The notes beneath the pieces are model-generated. The model had not been told where the DNA came from and did not search any database. It worked only from the letters and a program-made list of their open reading frames with translations. Below, piece by piece: positions 24,101 to 36,100 of a DNA stretch of 64,000 nt. Origin of the DNA: Uranotaenia lowii (taxonomy: Eukaryota > Arthropoda > Insecta > Diptera > Culicidae); assembly GCF_029784155.1 (NCBI RefSeq), contig NC_073691.1, positions 20,612,006 through 20,676,005 of the forward strand, in the 5' to 3' direction. Each line of letters starts with the position of its first letter. The first letter of the stretch is position 1. A program made the translations under genes and the position numbers.

Positions 24101-26091
24101 CAAAATTGTCAAAATTGTCAAAATTGTCAAAATTGTCAAAATTGTCAAAATTGTCAAAATTGTCAAAATTGTCAAAATTGTCAAAATTGTCAAAATTGTC
24201 AAAATTGTCAAAATTGTCAAAATTGTCAAAATTGTCAAAATTGTCAAAATTGTCAAAATTGTCAAAATTGTCAAATTTGTCAAAATTGTCAAAATTGTCA
24301 AAATTGTCAAAATTGTCAAAATTGTCAAAATTGTCAAAATTGTCAAAATTGTCAAAATCGTCATAATTGTCAAAATTATCAAAATTGTCAAAATTGTCAA
24401 AATTGTCAAAATTGTCAAATTTGTCAAAATTGTCAAAATTGTCAAAATTGTCAAAATTGTCAAAATTGTCAAAATTGTCAAAATTGTCAAATTTGTCAAA
24501 ATTGTCAAAATTGTCAAAATTGTCAAAATTGTCAAAATTGTCAAAATTGTCAAAATTGTCAAAATTGTCAAAATTGTCAAAATTGTCAAAATTGTCAAAA
24601 TTGTCAAAATTGTCAAAATTGTCAAAATTGTCAAAATTGTCAAAATTGTCAAAATTGTCAAAATTGTCAAAATTGTCAAAATTGTCAAAATTGTCAAAAT
24701 TGTCAAAATTGTCAAAATTGTCAAAATTGTCAAAATTGTCAAAATTGTCAAAATTGTCAAAATTGTCAAAATTGTCAAAATTGTCAAAATTGTCAAAATT
24801 GTCAAAATTGTCAAAATTGTCAAAATTGTCAAAATTGTCAAAATTGTCAAAATTGTCAAAATTGTCAAAATTGTCAAAATTGTCAAAATTGTCAAAATTG
24901 TCAAAATTGTCAAAATTGTCAAAATTGTCAAAATTGTCAAAATTGTCAAAATTGTCAAAATTGTCAAAATTGTCAAAATTGTCAAAATTGTCAAAATTGT
25001 CAAAATTGTCAAAATTGTCAAAATTGTCAAAATTGTCAAAATTGTCAAAATTGTCAAAATTGTCAAAATTGTCAAAATTGTCAAAATTGTCAAAATTGTC
25101 AAAATTGTCAAAATTGTCAAAATTGTCAAAATTGTCAAAATTGTCAAAATTGTCAAAATTGTCAAAATTGTCAAAATTGTCAAAATTGTCAAAATTGTCA
25201 AAATTGTCAAAATTGTCAAAATTGTCAAAATTGTCAAAATTGTCAAAATTGTCAAAATTGTCAAAATTGTCAAAATTGTCAAAATTGTCAAAATTGTCAA
25301 AATTGTCAAAATTGTCAAAATTGTCAAAATTGTCAAAATTGTCAAAATTGTCAAAATTGTCAAAATTGTCAAAATTGTCAAAATTGTCAAAATTGTCAAA
25401 ATTGTCAAAATTTTCAAATTTGTCAAATTGTCAAAATTGTCAAAATTGACAAAATTGTCGAAATTGTCAAAATTGTCAAAATTGTCAAAATTGTCTAAAT
25501 TGTCAAAATTGTCAAAATTGTCAAAATTGTCAAAATTGTCAAAATTGTCAAAATTGTCAAAATTGTCAAAATTGTCAAAATTGTCAAAATTGTCAAAATT
25601 GTCAAAATTGTCAAAATTGTCAAAATTGTCAAAATTGTAAAATTGTCAAAATTGTCAAAATTGTCAAAATTGTCAAAATTGTCAAAATTGTCAAAATTGT
25701 CAAAATTGTCAAAATTGTCAAAATTGTCAAAATTGTCAAAATTGTCAAAATTGTCAAAATTGTCAAAATTGTCAAAATTGTCAAAATTGTCAAAATTGTC
25801 AAAATTGTCAAAATTGTCAAAATTGTCAAAATTGTCAAAATTGTCAAAATTGTCAAAATTGTCAAGATTGTCAAAATTGTCAAAATTGTCAAAATTGTCA
25901 AAATTGTCAAAATTGTCAAAATTGTCAAAATTGTCAAATTTGTCAAAATTGTCAAAATTGTCAAAATTGTCAAAATTGTCAAAATTGTCAAAATTGTCAA
26001 AATTGTCAAAATTGTCAAAATTGTCAAAATTGTCAAAATTGTCAAAATTGTCAAAATTGTCAAAATTGTCAAAATTGTCAAAATTGTCTTA
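18152..26091. repeat. giant 9-bp satellite, (AAAATTGTC)n, ~880 units
   Basis: About 7.94 kb of nearly uninterrupted AAAATTGTC units. Edges are degenerate: GTCGAAATTGTTAAAATTG at the left, GTCTTATTTGTCTG at the right. The period is a multiple of three and only one of six frames of the unit has a stop, so huge meaningless ORFs of repeating KIV, SKL, NCQ, TIL and DNF result. I can find only three unit-length changes (8-bp units near 21277, 25431 and 25638); other variation is substitutions. Variants are not random. TTTTC-TTTTC doublets recur near 19541, 21221, 21671, 22771 and 23271, and a block of GTCATAA/CGTCATAA/TTATCAA/AAATTTG variants near 19979-20500 recurs near 23921-24500, about 3.94 kb away. 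That indicates long-range duplication inside the array. It is not a protein gene. True length may differ because such arrays are hard to assemble. Confidence 0.97.
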
Positions 26092-26871
26092 TTTGTCTGT
26101 GCAAACAAATTTTTAAAAAAATTTGTTAAAATAACAAAAAAAATAATCAAATAAATAATAGCTTATTGCTTCATTTGTGTTTCACTCATTTTAGGCACAG
26201 GTACTTTTTTATCGACTCAAAACCAGACCAGTTTATTTCCAGTGACTGCACATAAATCGATTCCCGTTTTGGGAAATTTATGCGTTTTTTAACAGTTCCC
26301 TTACCGTTTTAAGAAGAAAAAAAACTCTTCGTCCCACTCACCTTTTAGCCTAAGTCAACACTTTCGATTTCGTTCGATTTTCCTGGCTGTTCTTTCGTTG
26401 TATTCTCAGCGAATCCTTGTTCAATTTACGAGCTGTCATATTCTGAGGTTCGCCACAAAAAAGCTAAGGTTTCTGATGATGTGGGAAATCATCCTCCCAT
26501 TTTTGTGACACATTTTGATTTTAAGCTGCGAACACAAAAATTGATTCGGGTTTGATTGATTTTGGATTGTCACTCGAATTGTATAATTTTGATTACTTTT
26601 TTTTGACCTAATGAAAAAAATAAGAGCCTAAGAAAAATTATCATGTAAATATTGAAATAAGTCATTCAAAAGATAATTGATTACAGTTCTTGAAATTTGA
26701 GAAATCTCTCATAGATTCAATTATAAAGAGCGCTCTTTTTTCATACGATCACTTATAATCCGAACAAGCACACGATAATGGATTCATTTTTAATTAACGA
26801 GGACTGAAATGCATTTCTTCCGTTTCTGACGTGGTTTTTTTTCTCTCTCTGTTTCTTTCCCAACATTTCAG
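26092..26871 (+). promoter_or_regulatory. region between satellite and GPx exon; possible GPx promoter
   Basis: Unique, moderately AT-rich sequence. The last bases (TTCTCTCTCTGTTTCTTTCCCAACATTTCAG, ending 26871) form a strong polypyrimidine tract plus AG, i.e. a splice acceptor. A 5' UTR exon must therefore lie further upstream, either in this 780-bp gap (one CAG|GTACTT donor candidate at about 26200) or beyond the satellite. Which is the case decides whether the satellite is intronic or flanking. Confidence 0.35.
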
Positions 26872-27123
26872 ATAACATTCAGTGACAGCATCCGGCAAAA
26901 GTGGACATCATCTCCTGGTGATAGCAGACAAAAAAAATCACGCCCATCACCGTTCTTTGGACAGGCACATAAAAAAAACGCTTCTAAACGAACCGGAAGA
27001 AATGTTTTTGCTGAAACTACTGACGGCCGCTCGGCAACCCGTCAAGGGAACGTCCCGGATGGCCGCCTCTCTCGGTTTCGTGGGAACCGCCTTTGTGGCC
27101 ATGCACATGCTCTCCACTAGCAG
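26872..27123 (+). CDS. GPx exon 1 (5' UTR 26872-27001, coding 27002-27123)
   Basis: The acceptor AG is at 26870-26871. The chosen ATG at 27002 has a good context (AGAA before it) and starts the presequence-like segment. The upstream in-frame sequence is open but low in coding character. The donor CAG|GTACTC after 27123 leaves AG, completed by T of exon 2 to give Ser41. A second ATG (Met20) could start a shorter form beginning MAASLGFVG. Confidence 0.8.
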
Positions 27124-30100
27124 GTACTCTAGAAGTAGAGAAAGTGCTTAATCTTAATCAGCGGTCATTCTTGATGTTTGAATGACAAATTTCTGAAAGA
27201 TTTTATTATATTTTTTTTTAAATTGTTGTCTACACACTAGCATTTGATTGAATGGAAAAGCGAATATTTATTGCGAAAATCATTACCTTCATTGCTCAGT
27301 ATACATTTAGGCGCATTTTTGCATTCACCATCAGAAAAAAAACCAACAATCTGGTATAACATTTGATCAGAAGTTAAAAGGTGATACGGTCAAAACTTGA
27401 TCAATATCAACTTGACGTATTTCTTTCAATTTTGCATTTAAAAATCCTAAACACCCCTCATTTTGAAGGTGTGCGTGTGTAGAATGTTGCTCCTAATTTG
27501 ATTTTGGAATTCACTCTTCAGTTGTCAAAATGCAGTCCAAGGAAGAAGAGCAGCGTATCTAAATTTTGCTCGCGCATCGCGAAAATCCGAACTACTCGCA
27601 CGCAAAGCTGACAAAATCGCTAAAAGTTGCCAAATCAACCGATACAAATGTAATTAAAGTGTTTGGGGAACGTTTGTCGACAGCCAGGAAGTCTGAATCG
27701 GGGAGAAATCGAAAACCGGAAGCCGCTGAGACGACAAAGAGAGTTGCCGGTAGTTTCAAGCGAAACCCTAACCTCTCTCTGCGAGATGCCGCAAATAAGC
27801 TGGGTGTATCGTCGACAACCGTGCATCGAGCCAAAAAACGAGCCGGACTATCGACTTACAAGAAACTAGTGACTCCAAATCGCGATGATAAACAAAATAC
27901 GACGGCCAAAGCGCGATCCCGGAGGCTGTACACGACGATGCTGACGAAGTTTGACTGCGTGCTAATGGACGACGAAACCTACGCCAAAGCCGACTACAAG
28001 CAGCTTCCGGGACAGGGATTTTATACGGCAAAAGGAAGGGGAAAGGTAGCAGATATTTTCAAGCACATGAAACTGTCAAAGTTCGCGAAGAAATATCTGG
28101 TTTGCAAGCCATCTGTACCTGTGGCTTGAAAAGCAGCATTTTCATAGCTTCCGGGACTGTCAACCAAGAAATTTACGTGAAAGTGTGTTTGAATAAACGT
28201 CTGCTGCCTTTCCTGAAGAAACACGGTTGTTCCGTACTGTTTTTGCCGGATTTGGCATCTTGCCATTACGGTAAAAAGGCCAAGGAGTGGTACGCCGCCA
28301 ACAACGCGCAGGTGGTCCCAAGGACAAGAACCCTCCCAACACGCCAGAGCTCCGCCCAATTGAGAAATACTGGGCTATTGTCAAGCGGAACCTAAAGAAG
28401 ACCCAAAAACTGCTAAGGACGAGCAGCAGTTCAAGGCAAACTGGCTTTCTGCGGCGAAGAAGGTGGACAAGGTGGCTGTACAAAATCTGATGGCAGGGGT
28501 TAAGCGTAAGGCCTGGCAATTCGGATTTGGAAAAGCGGAAGCCTAACTGAATAATTTTCCTGAATTTTATACTAATTAAACTTGAAAAAGAAATTTAACT
28601 TGATTTTTTAAATAAACGATTTCACCGATTTACACGCGTTTTCCCTTGACCAAATTTTGACCGTATCAACCTTTAAATCGTGTTGTATACACGTTAAAAG
28701 CGTACCAAACTAAAAGATGGAGAAATTTTGCTATCAAAAGTTTATTTCTCAATAATATAATAATTGATATGTGAGTGATTGAAGTCTTGACGTCACAACG
28801 CACCCCCTTTTAAATTTTTTGATCTGAAAATTTTACATTAACATTCTCAATAAACAATATAACGAAAAAAGTTATGATAAAAAGTGATGTGTCAAAAATT
28901 ACTTTCAAACCCGTTTAATAAACATTTGAGAACTACTGAGATGGTGGATGGTCGCCTGGAATGAGTCCTAACTAGGATTGTTTTCAGGAAGATCGATTCA
29001 GATATTCAGATGGATAGTGTTAGGAGGATCGATAAACCTAAAAATCGAACATTGAGGATCGATCTCTGATAGATCGATCTTATCAATTTTTAACTAGAAA
29101 GATATTTTTTTTATAAAAAGAACAAAAAAGAACACAAAGTTTCAAAGGTGCATTGAACTTTTATCTTAGGTAAAAATAAATGCTTGTAAACGATTTCAGA
29201 TACTCGATTTGTTAGTCCAATGACTTAATATACTCTTTGAGTTTATGCCGAGATGTTGTAAAGTCAATGGTTTCACAGTATAAGATCATGCTGTTGATTG
29301 GCCCAGTTTTTACGTATTCTGTGCGATGATGATTGATGGCAAATATACTATGGTTTCTAAGTCGTCTTGTTGGCCCAAAAAAAAAATATCTCGGCTCAGC
29401 GATAGAAATAATCCAAAAGGTTGAAAGATCCAATCTTAGATGAGCCGATCTAATCGATTTTTTCACTCCAAAAAATCGATAAAATAAATTTAAAATCTGA
29501 GTTGAAAAGATCGATCCAAAATCGACAAATTCTTGTCCTAACAATTGAATTCCATAATTCGCAGAAATGCCAAAATTTATATAAGAAAACTAAAAAAATT
29601 AAAAAAATATATCAATCAATAAATTTACTCCAATGAACTATCCAACAGCTCAAATCGAACAAGTAAAAAACTAAAACTGATAAAAGATACATCGGCAAAC
29701 GTTCAACTTTTCTGAATACGATGTTTATTTTGGAATATTTTTGTTGGAAAATAAGAGCTTCCTTTGCACTTGCCGGTAATTGCTCTAATGTACCTTACAT
29801 TTTTTTTTTGAACCAATTAAATCAAACAATTAAAAATGTTTCATTGTTGCCCGTTTTTATCGTAAGTTGCCTATCAAGTTTTCAAGTAATTTCAAAATCG
29901 AAAATAAATCATAAATCATAAATAATCCAAAATCAAAATCAAAATACTGTAACATAACTTTGATTTCAGAATAAAAAGCAAATAAATGAATTTGAAAAAA
30001 CGAATAAAATTTTGATTTCAGTATCATAACTCAGATTTTGAATTCATTACACAAGGCAACAAAATTTACATTTTTACAAGGTGCAAAGAACTTTAGAGCT

Positions 30101-33100
30101 GATTTTGACTAATTTAAGGGCGCAAATATACAATTAGTTTTTTTTTCCTACAGCTCTTGTTTTTAAGATTACTCAACTTTCCCCAAGACCGCGAGTAATT
30201 TTGACTTCAGAGGAAAAAGTTTTAAAAGTTTTCATATTGTTTTATTTTTTTTTTTCAATTTTGCGAAATACGGTAATTTTAACAATATTGTTATGAACTT
30301 TAACATCAACTTGAAGCTTAAAATCTTGGTATCAAATATATACCTATTATTATTTTTTCAGAAATATTTGTAATATTATCTATGAAAAATTCTGAAAAAT
30401 GAATAAATTATTTTTTTTTTAAACGTTGTATTGCTAAAATTAGAATATCTTGACAATATCTGAATTGTTGATTGATTGGAGGATAATTAAAAGATAAAAA
30501 AATCAGTTTTCGTTTCTATGTAGGTTTATTGGTCCATCAGTTATAGATGATCGTTTTTACTCAAATCGATCAACTTGAAAATCAGACAAATGAATCGAAT
30601 TCAAGAAGCTAAAATCTGCCAAAAACAAATTAAATTTTTAAACATAGGCGCCAAACATGCTATGGTTCGTATAATTTTAAAATTTTGCCATTTTAACTGA
30701 ATTCCAGCTGAATAAACTAATAAACCTACATTAACACTCAAAACTGATTTTAAGTTTATTTATTATCCTTTATTCCAATAAGAATCCAGATTTTCTAATT
30801 CCAGAGATACAATATATAATGTTATTTGACAGTTTTAAGAAAATTATAATAGAATTTGCGAGGAAGAACGACCTTAACGGGTTAAACTCCTATCAAAAAA
30901 AGAAAAAATAGAATTTAGATAACTATTACTAGGCCCGTGCGAAGGACCCATTTAAGGGAGGGGGACTTTTTCGACTTGCTTTTTAACACTTAGTCTTAAT
31001 CACCTTTTAAGATCTCGGGCTTGTGATATAGCTCAGAGCTCAGTTGGCAAGTCTGTTGTCTCCTGAGCCGTGTAATGTTCTGCTAGGTATTCCGGAGTAG
31101 CAAAGGACAAGTAAAACACGCCTAGTCTGGTTGCCAGTCAAAGTACGAATAATCTTTTATTAGAGAACCTACATCTAACACATACATCTACGACTTACGA
31201 CTTTGGTAGTACAGTCCAAGGTGTGTATATTTAATAGGTGTTACATTCAATGAGTCCAAGATACTACATTCACTTTATTTTTATCTAATTTTTTAGTTAG
31301 GATCATTATTCGAATTGTCTACTCCGATTGTACGTAATCCTGCATGTAGGTCGGCTTTCGGATGACTCGCTTTGTCACAGCTGGTTCTTTTTCGGTCGTA
31401 TCCCTCGAATGTCCGTAGTCCTCGTTGCCTGTTGAATCACTTGGAGTCCTGGGCGTTGGTGAATCCTGCTTCGGAATATGGCTGGAAGTTGAAGCTGCGT
31501 TGAAATCATCGGGGATGCGCTGTAAATGAGAAATATGTCTACGATACTTCACGCCTGATTCTTCCGCTGACACTATAACGTCTCCGCCTTTCCTTTTGAG
31601 GACCTTGTAAGTTTTGGGTTCAAAGTTTGGAGCCAACTTATTAGTTTTTGACATTTTCTTGATCAAAACTGTGTCGCCTTCGGAAATGGAACTTGGTTTA
31701 GCATTGCGTCGCTTGTCCGCATATTGCTTTCCTATTTCCTTGGCAGTCTTGTCTCGATCTACAGTTTCTTCGTCCTCGTTTTGGTCTTTTGGCTGGAAAA
31801 TCGAGGGAAGCCGGTCACGTATGTTATAGCCAAGAAGCATTTCCGACGGAGTTCTTTTTGTGGTTGAGTGTGGAGACGAGCGGTACATCAGTAAATACTT
31901 ATGCAATTCCTCAACCCAATCTGCATTCGTTGCTTGGCTGATCATGAGTCTCTTCAAAAGAGATCGGTTTTGGCGTTCGACCTCACCATTTTGCTGTGGC
32001 CAATATGGAGTCGTGCTGATGAGTTTGATGTTGTTCATGTCACAAAAACTGCGAAACTCTTCGCTGGAAAATTGCGGACCATTGTCAGCAGTAATGGAGA
32101 AAGGGAGGCCAAAACGGGAAAATATAACATTCAGTCGCTTAACAGTTTCAGTGGTGTCGGTCTTCGTCATGATCTCTACTTCTATGTAACGGCTGAAATA
32201 GTCAACTACTACAAATAAGTAATGTCCAGACGGTAGCGGACCAAGGAAATCAATGGCCACATGTTGCCAAGGGCCAGAGGGAAGTTCCCGTCTTTTCATC
32301 GGTTCTGGTCTTGGTGGGGCCGCAACTAACATACACCCCCGACAGCTTTTAACATAACGCTCTACATGGATATCCATTTTTGGCCACCATACTTTTGCCC
32401 TCATTCTCTGCTTCATAATTGTCATTCCGGGGTGGCCTTCATGGGCTAAGTCTAGAGTACGAGTTCGCAAAATATCTGGCATCACTATTCTAGTACCTCG
32501 AAGCAATATCTTGTCCACAAAGCTCAGCTCCGTGACAAAAAGCTTAAACGGTGTTGCATCTTCAGTCCAGTCACCGTGTTCCATCCCTATACGAACAGAC
32601 TGGATAGTGCTATCGGCTTCTGAAGCTTGTTCGATTTCCGAAATTTTCAAAGCTACTGGTAGAGCGTTTGAAACTACCCAAGCTACATATTGATCCGCGT
32701 ACTCGTCAAAAGTTTTTCCATTTGTGGTATCTGTTATAGCCAATCTAGATAATGGGTCCGCAATATTGGATTTTCCTGGTCGATAAACAACTGTTGCTTT
32801 ATACGACTGTAGTCGGACCACCCATCTCTCTATCCTAGCGCAAGGCTTAGACTTAGGGCCGAAAATAACCTCCAATGGCTTGTGGTCTGTAATAAGTTCG
32901 AATGATCGTCCGAATAAATAAAAGTGAAAGCGCTCAACTGCCCATACCAGGGCAAGAGCTTCCTTTTCAATCTGTGCGTATCGCCTCTCAACGTCGGACA
33001 AGCTTTTGCTAGCATAAGCTATTATCCTGGGGCCATGTTCATTTATTTGTATCAGAACCGCCCCTAGCCCCACAGGGCTAGCATCAGCAACTAGCTGCGT

Positions 33101-36100
33101 GCGATCTGAATCGTTAAAATATCCCAATGTAGTAGGGGAAACCATGTGATCCTTCAATTTCTCAAATGCTTTTTGGTGTTCCGGTTCCCAGACAAAATTA
33201 TGTTTCTGAACCGTTAACTGTCGAAGTGGGAATGTCAGTGTTGCAACATCTGGAATAAATTTGCTGATATAATTCACGAGGCTTAGAAAGCTTCGAACTT
33301 CCTCCCCGGATTTCGGTTCACGGAAGCGGCGAATGGATTCTAACTTGTCCTCATCTGGTTTGATGCCTTCAGCGGACAGGATGTGCCCCAAGACTCTCAT
33401 TTCAGAAACACCGTAAATGCATTTGGTTTCATTCAGAACTACGTTCCACTCACGTAATCTTTGCAGAACCTTTTTTAACCTCATATCGTGTTCTTCCTTG
33501 TCGGAACCATGCACGATGATATCGTCGATGAAAACCAAGCACCCTTCGCAACCACTTAAGACTTGTTCCATAGTCTTTTGGAACAGCTCTGGCGCGCAAT
33601 TTATTCCGAACATCAGACGGGTATATCTAAATAAGCCCTTCCGTGTGATAAATGTGGTTATATCACGTGACCTTTCCGATATTTCAACCTAAAAGACAAA
33701 CACCATGAAAACTTTTGATAATCAGCTCATATTTATTGTCATCAAATAATCGAAGTAACTTGTTTATAAATGATTTTATCTCAACTCATTAAATGTCACA
33801 GTTCAGAGCGTATCGAACACAAAGCCTAACCTACCTGGTGAAAAGCATTTTTCACGTCCAGACGGGAGAAAAATTTCGCTTTAGCCAAATGCGGTAAAAA
33901 ATCTTCGAAAGTTGGGAATGGGTGATTTTCCCTTTCCACAGCCTCATTAGCACGTCGCATATCGACACATATGCGTACGTCACCGCCGCCAGCTTTCGGA
34001 ACTACGACTACCGGTGATATCCATTTAGCTGGTTCGTTGACCGCTTCGATGACACCCTGCTCGAGCAACTCGTCCAGCTTCTTATCGACCATCTTTTCTA
34101 AAGCAACCGGTATGCGCCGATATGGTTGCACTACTGGAACTGCGTCAGCTTTTATCGGTATGTCCACAACGATGTCTTTTATTGTTCCAAGTTTCTCACA
34201 TTTAACATCAGCTTCCACTTCATTAACAGGAATCCCAATCTTTAAAACGTCCATCGCCGTTGCTGTGTCTCGGCCAATCAACACTTTTCCATCTCCTTTT
34301 ACAACGTAGAAATCAACCAACTTAGTTGAATTTCCTAACTTAAGAGAAGCCGTAAAGACGCCAACCAACTCCAAAGATTGTCCTCCGTAAGCTTTAAAGG
34401 TCACCGATGCATCTCGCTGTTGTTTCGATACGATCACCTTCTGCTCCTTCAGTTGCTCCCAGTTCTTTTGACTCATTAGGTTATACTTGGATTCGGAATC
34501 GATAATGGCAGAAATTTTTACTCCACCTATTTCGCAGTTTATTTCTCCGTTACCTTCAGACGTTGTCAAATGGAAAATGTACTCCTCCTGCTTATCAGCG
34601 ATGTGCTTAACGACATTTGATTCATCATTTTTACGACTTGAGGAAGAAATAGCATCAGGACGCTTGAATTTCGGGTTACCATCCCACTTTTTCTTCCCAA
34701 ATATCGGTTGTTTGCTATGACACTTCTGCCAAAAATGATCTTTTCCGCCGCACTTTTTACATTGCTGTCCTTTTGCTGGGCATTTGTCATCTTTGGCGAA
34801 ATGACCAAAATAACCACAACGATGACACTCAGGTTGCTTCAGTTCACTGAACTTCGTTCTTTTCCCGTACGATTTCACCTCGATCCTGTTTACCTCGGGG
34901 GCATTCGGTTTCGGGTCACCTGCACCGACAAACGACTTTTCCTGCTGTGCTACTGTTTCAAATATTTTAGCAACACTTAATATCTCCTCGAGACTTGCAT
35001 CTCCTCGTTTCAGGAGGTCACGCCGTAGCACGGCAGACTGACAGTTCTGTATAATCTGGTCCTTTATATTTTCTTCCATCCTGTCATCGAAACCGCAACG
35101 TTCAGCCTGAACTCGCAGTCTGATGGTGAACGAGTCGATGCTTTCGCCAGCTCGCTGCTTCATCTGTCGTAGTAAATGCCGTTCGTACGTGGAATTTTCC
35201 TTTGGAAGGAAAAACGCGTTCAATTTTGTTTTAGCCTCTTCATAGCTGGTCATGTTTGGTGTGTAGTGTTCAATATTCAACAACGGACCTCGCATTTCAG
35301 TTCCTGGCACCTCGGGTAATGTATCGAAAAGCTGCTGAACATTCGGTCCTGCGTAGTGCAGTAATAAATCCTTTTTCCAATCTTCATCCTCGATTCGACT
35401 TGCCCGGATCATTGTTTCGAACGATCGTATCCATTTCTGCCATTCGATGCCCGCGTCGTCCGTGTGCGAGGCATAGTCAAACGGCTGCATATGCATTCCC
35501 AGTGATCGAATCATTTCTGAAAATAAAATGAAAACGCACCTTTAAGGAAACAGCTTCAAACATAACTTTCTGTTTTCATTTCGTATCCAATCCGGTTAAA
35601 CTACACTCACTCTTGAAATCAACTCAAAATTATAGTTCTTTCCAACTTTATTTGTAAATTTTTCCGTATTAAAAAAGAATCACAAAGTTTATTTGCCTAC
35701 GGTTGTAATCAAAACCAACTTTTTTTCTGCTCGAATTTCGACTGCTCGAAAAATTAGCTGTCACTTTTCGTTCTGATTTCGCCCAGTGCTAAATATACGG
35801 TCCGTCATTTTCTACACCAATACTATCACACATTGTGAGCAGACATAATTTTCTTCTCGGTTTTTCACTGGTGGATCATTTAATTTTTCTCAACGGTCAA
35901 AACCCCGCATTGAAGCGATTTTTTTTTACACGCTCATACAATTTCGTTTTCGCATTTAAGCCATTTTCTTTTCGCATTTAAGCAGTTCCGCATTTAAGCA
36001 ATTGTGTTCCCGCATTTAAGCAATTATCTTTCAGCATTTAAGCAGTTCTGCATAGCAATTCCGCATTTAAGCAATTTTTCTACCACATTTAAACAGTTTT

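Noticed and set aside
18031..25640. Very long ORFs of up to ~1400 codons (repeating KIV, SKL, NCQ, TIL, DNF) on both strands
   Set aside because: They are direct translations of a 9-bp satellite in frames without stop codons. They end wherever a variant unit creates TGA or the phase shifts, and they have no coding signature.
18152..26091. CRISPR-like array
   Set aside because: The repeat has no spacers: it is a head-to-tail 9-bp tandem repeat in a eukaryotic genome.
18152..26091. Telomeric or centromeric identity for the 9-bp array
   Set aside because: The unit is not a known telomere repeat, the array is flanked by ordinary unique sequence and elements, and single-copy genes are near. Nothing in the sequence shows centromere function.
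31319..35514. Treating the gypsy as two separate genes with a disabling frameshift
   Set aside because: The 146-bp break has exact GT-AG splice ends with a pyrimidine-rich acceptor, and its removal restores the conserved RT sequence in phase. That is better explained as an intron than as random damage.
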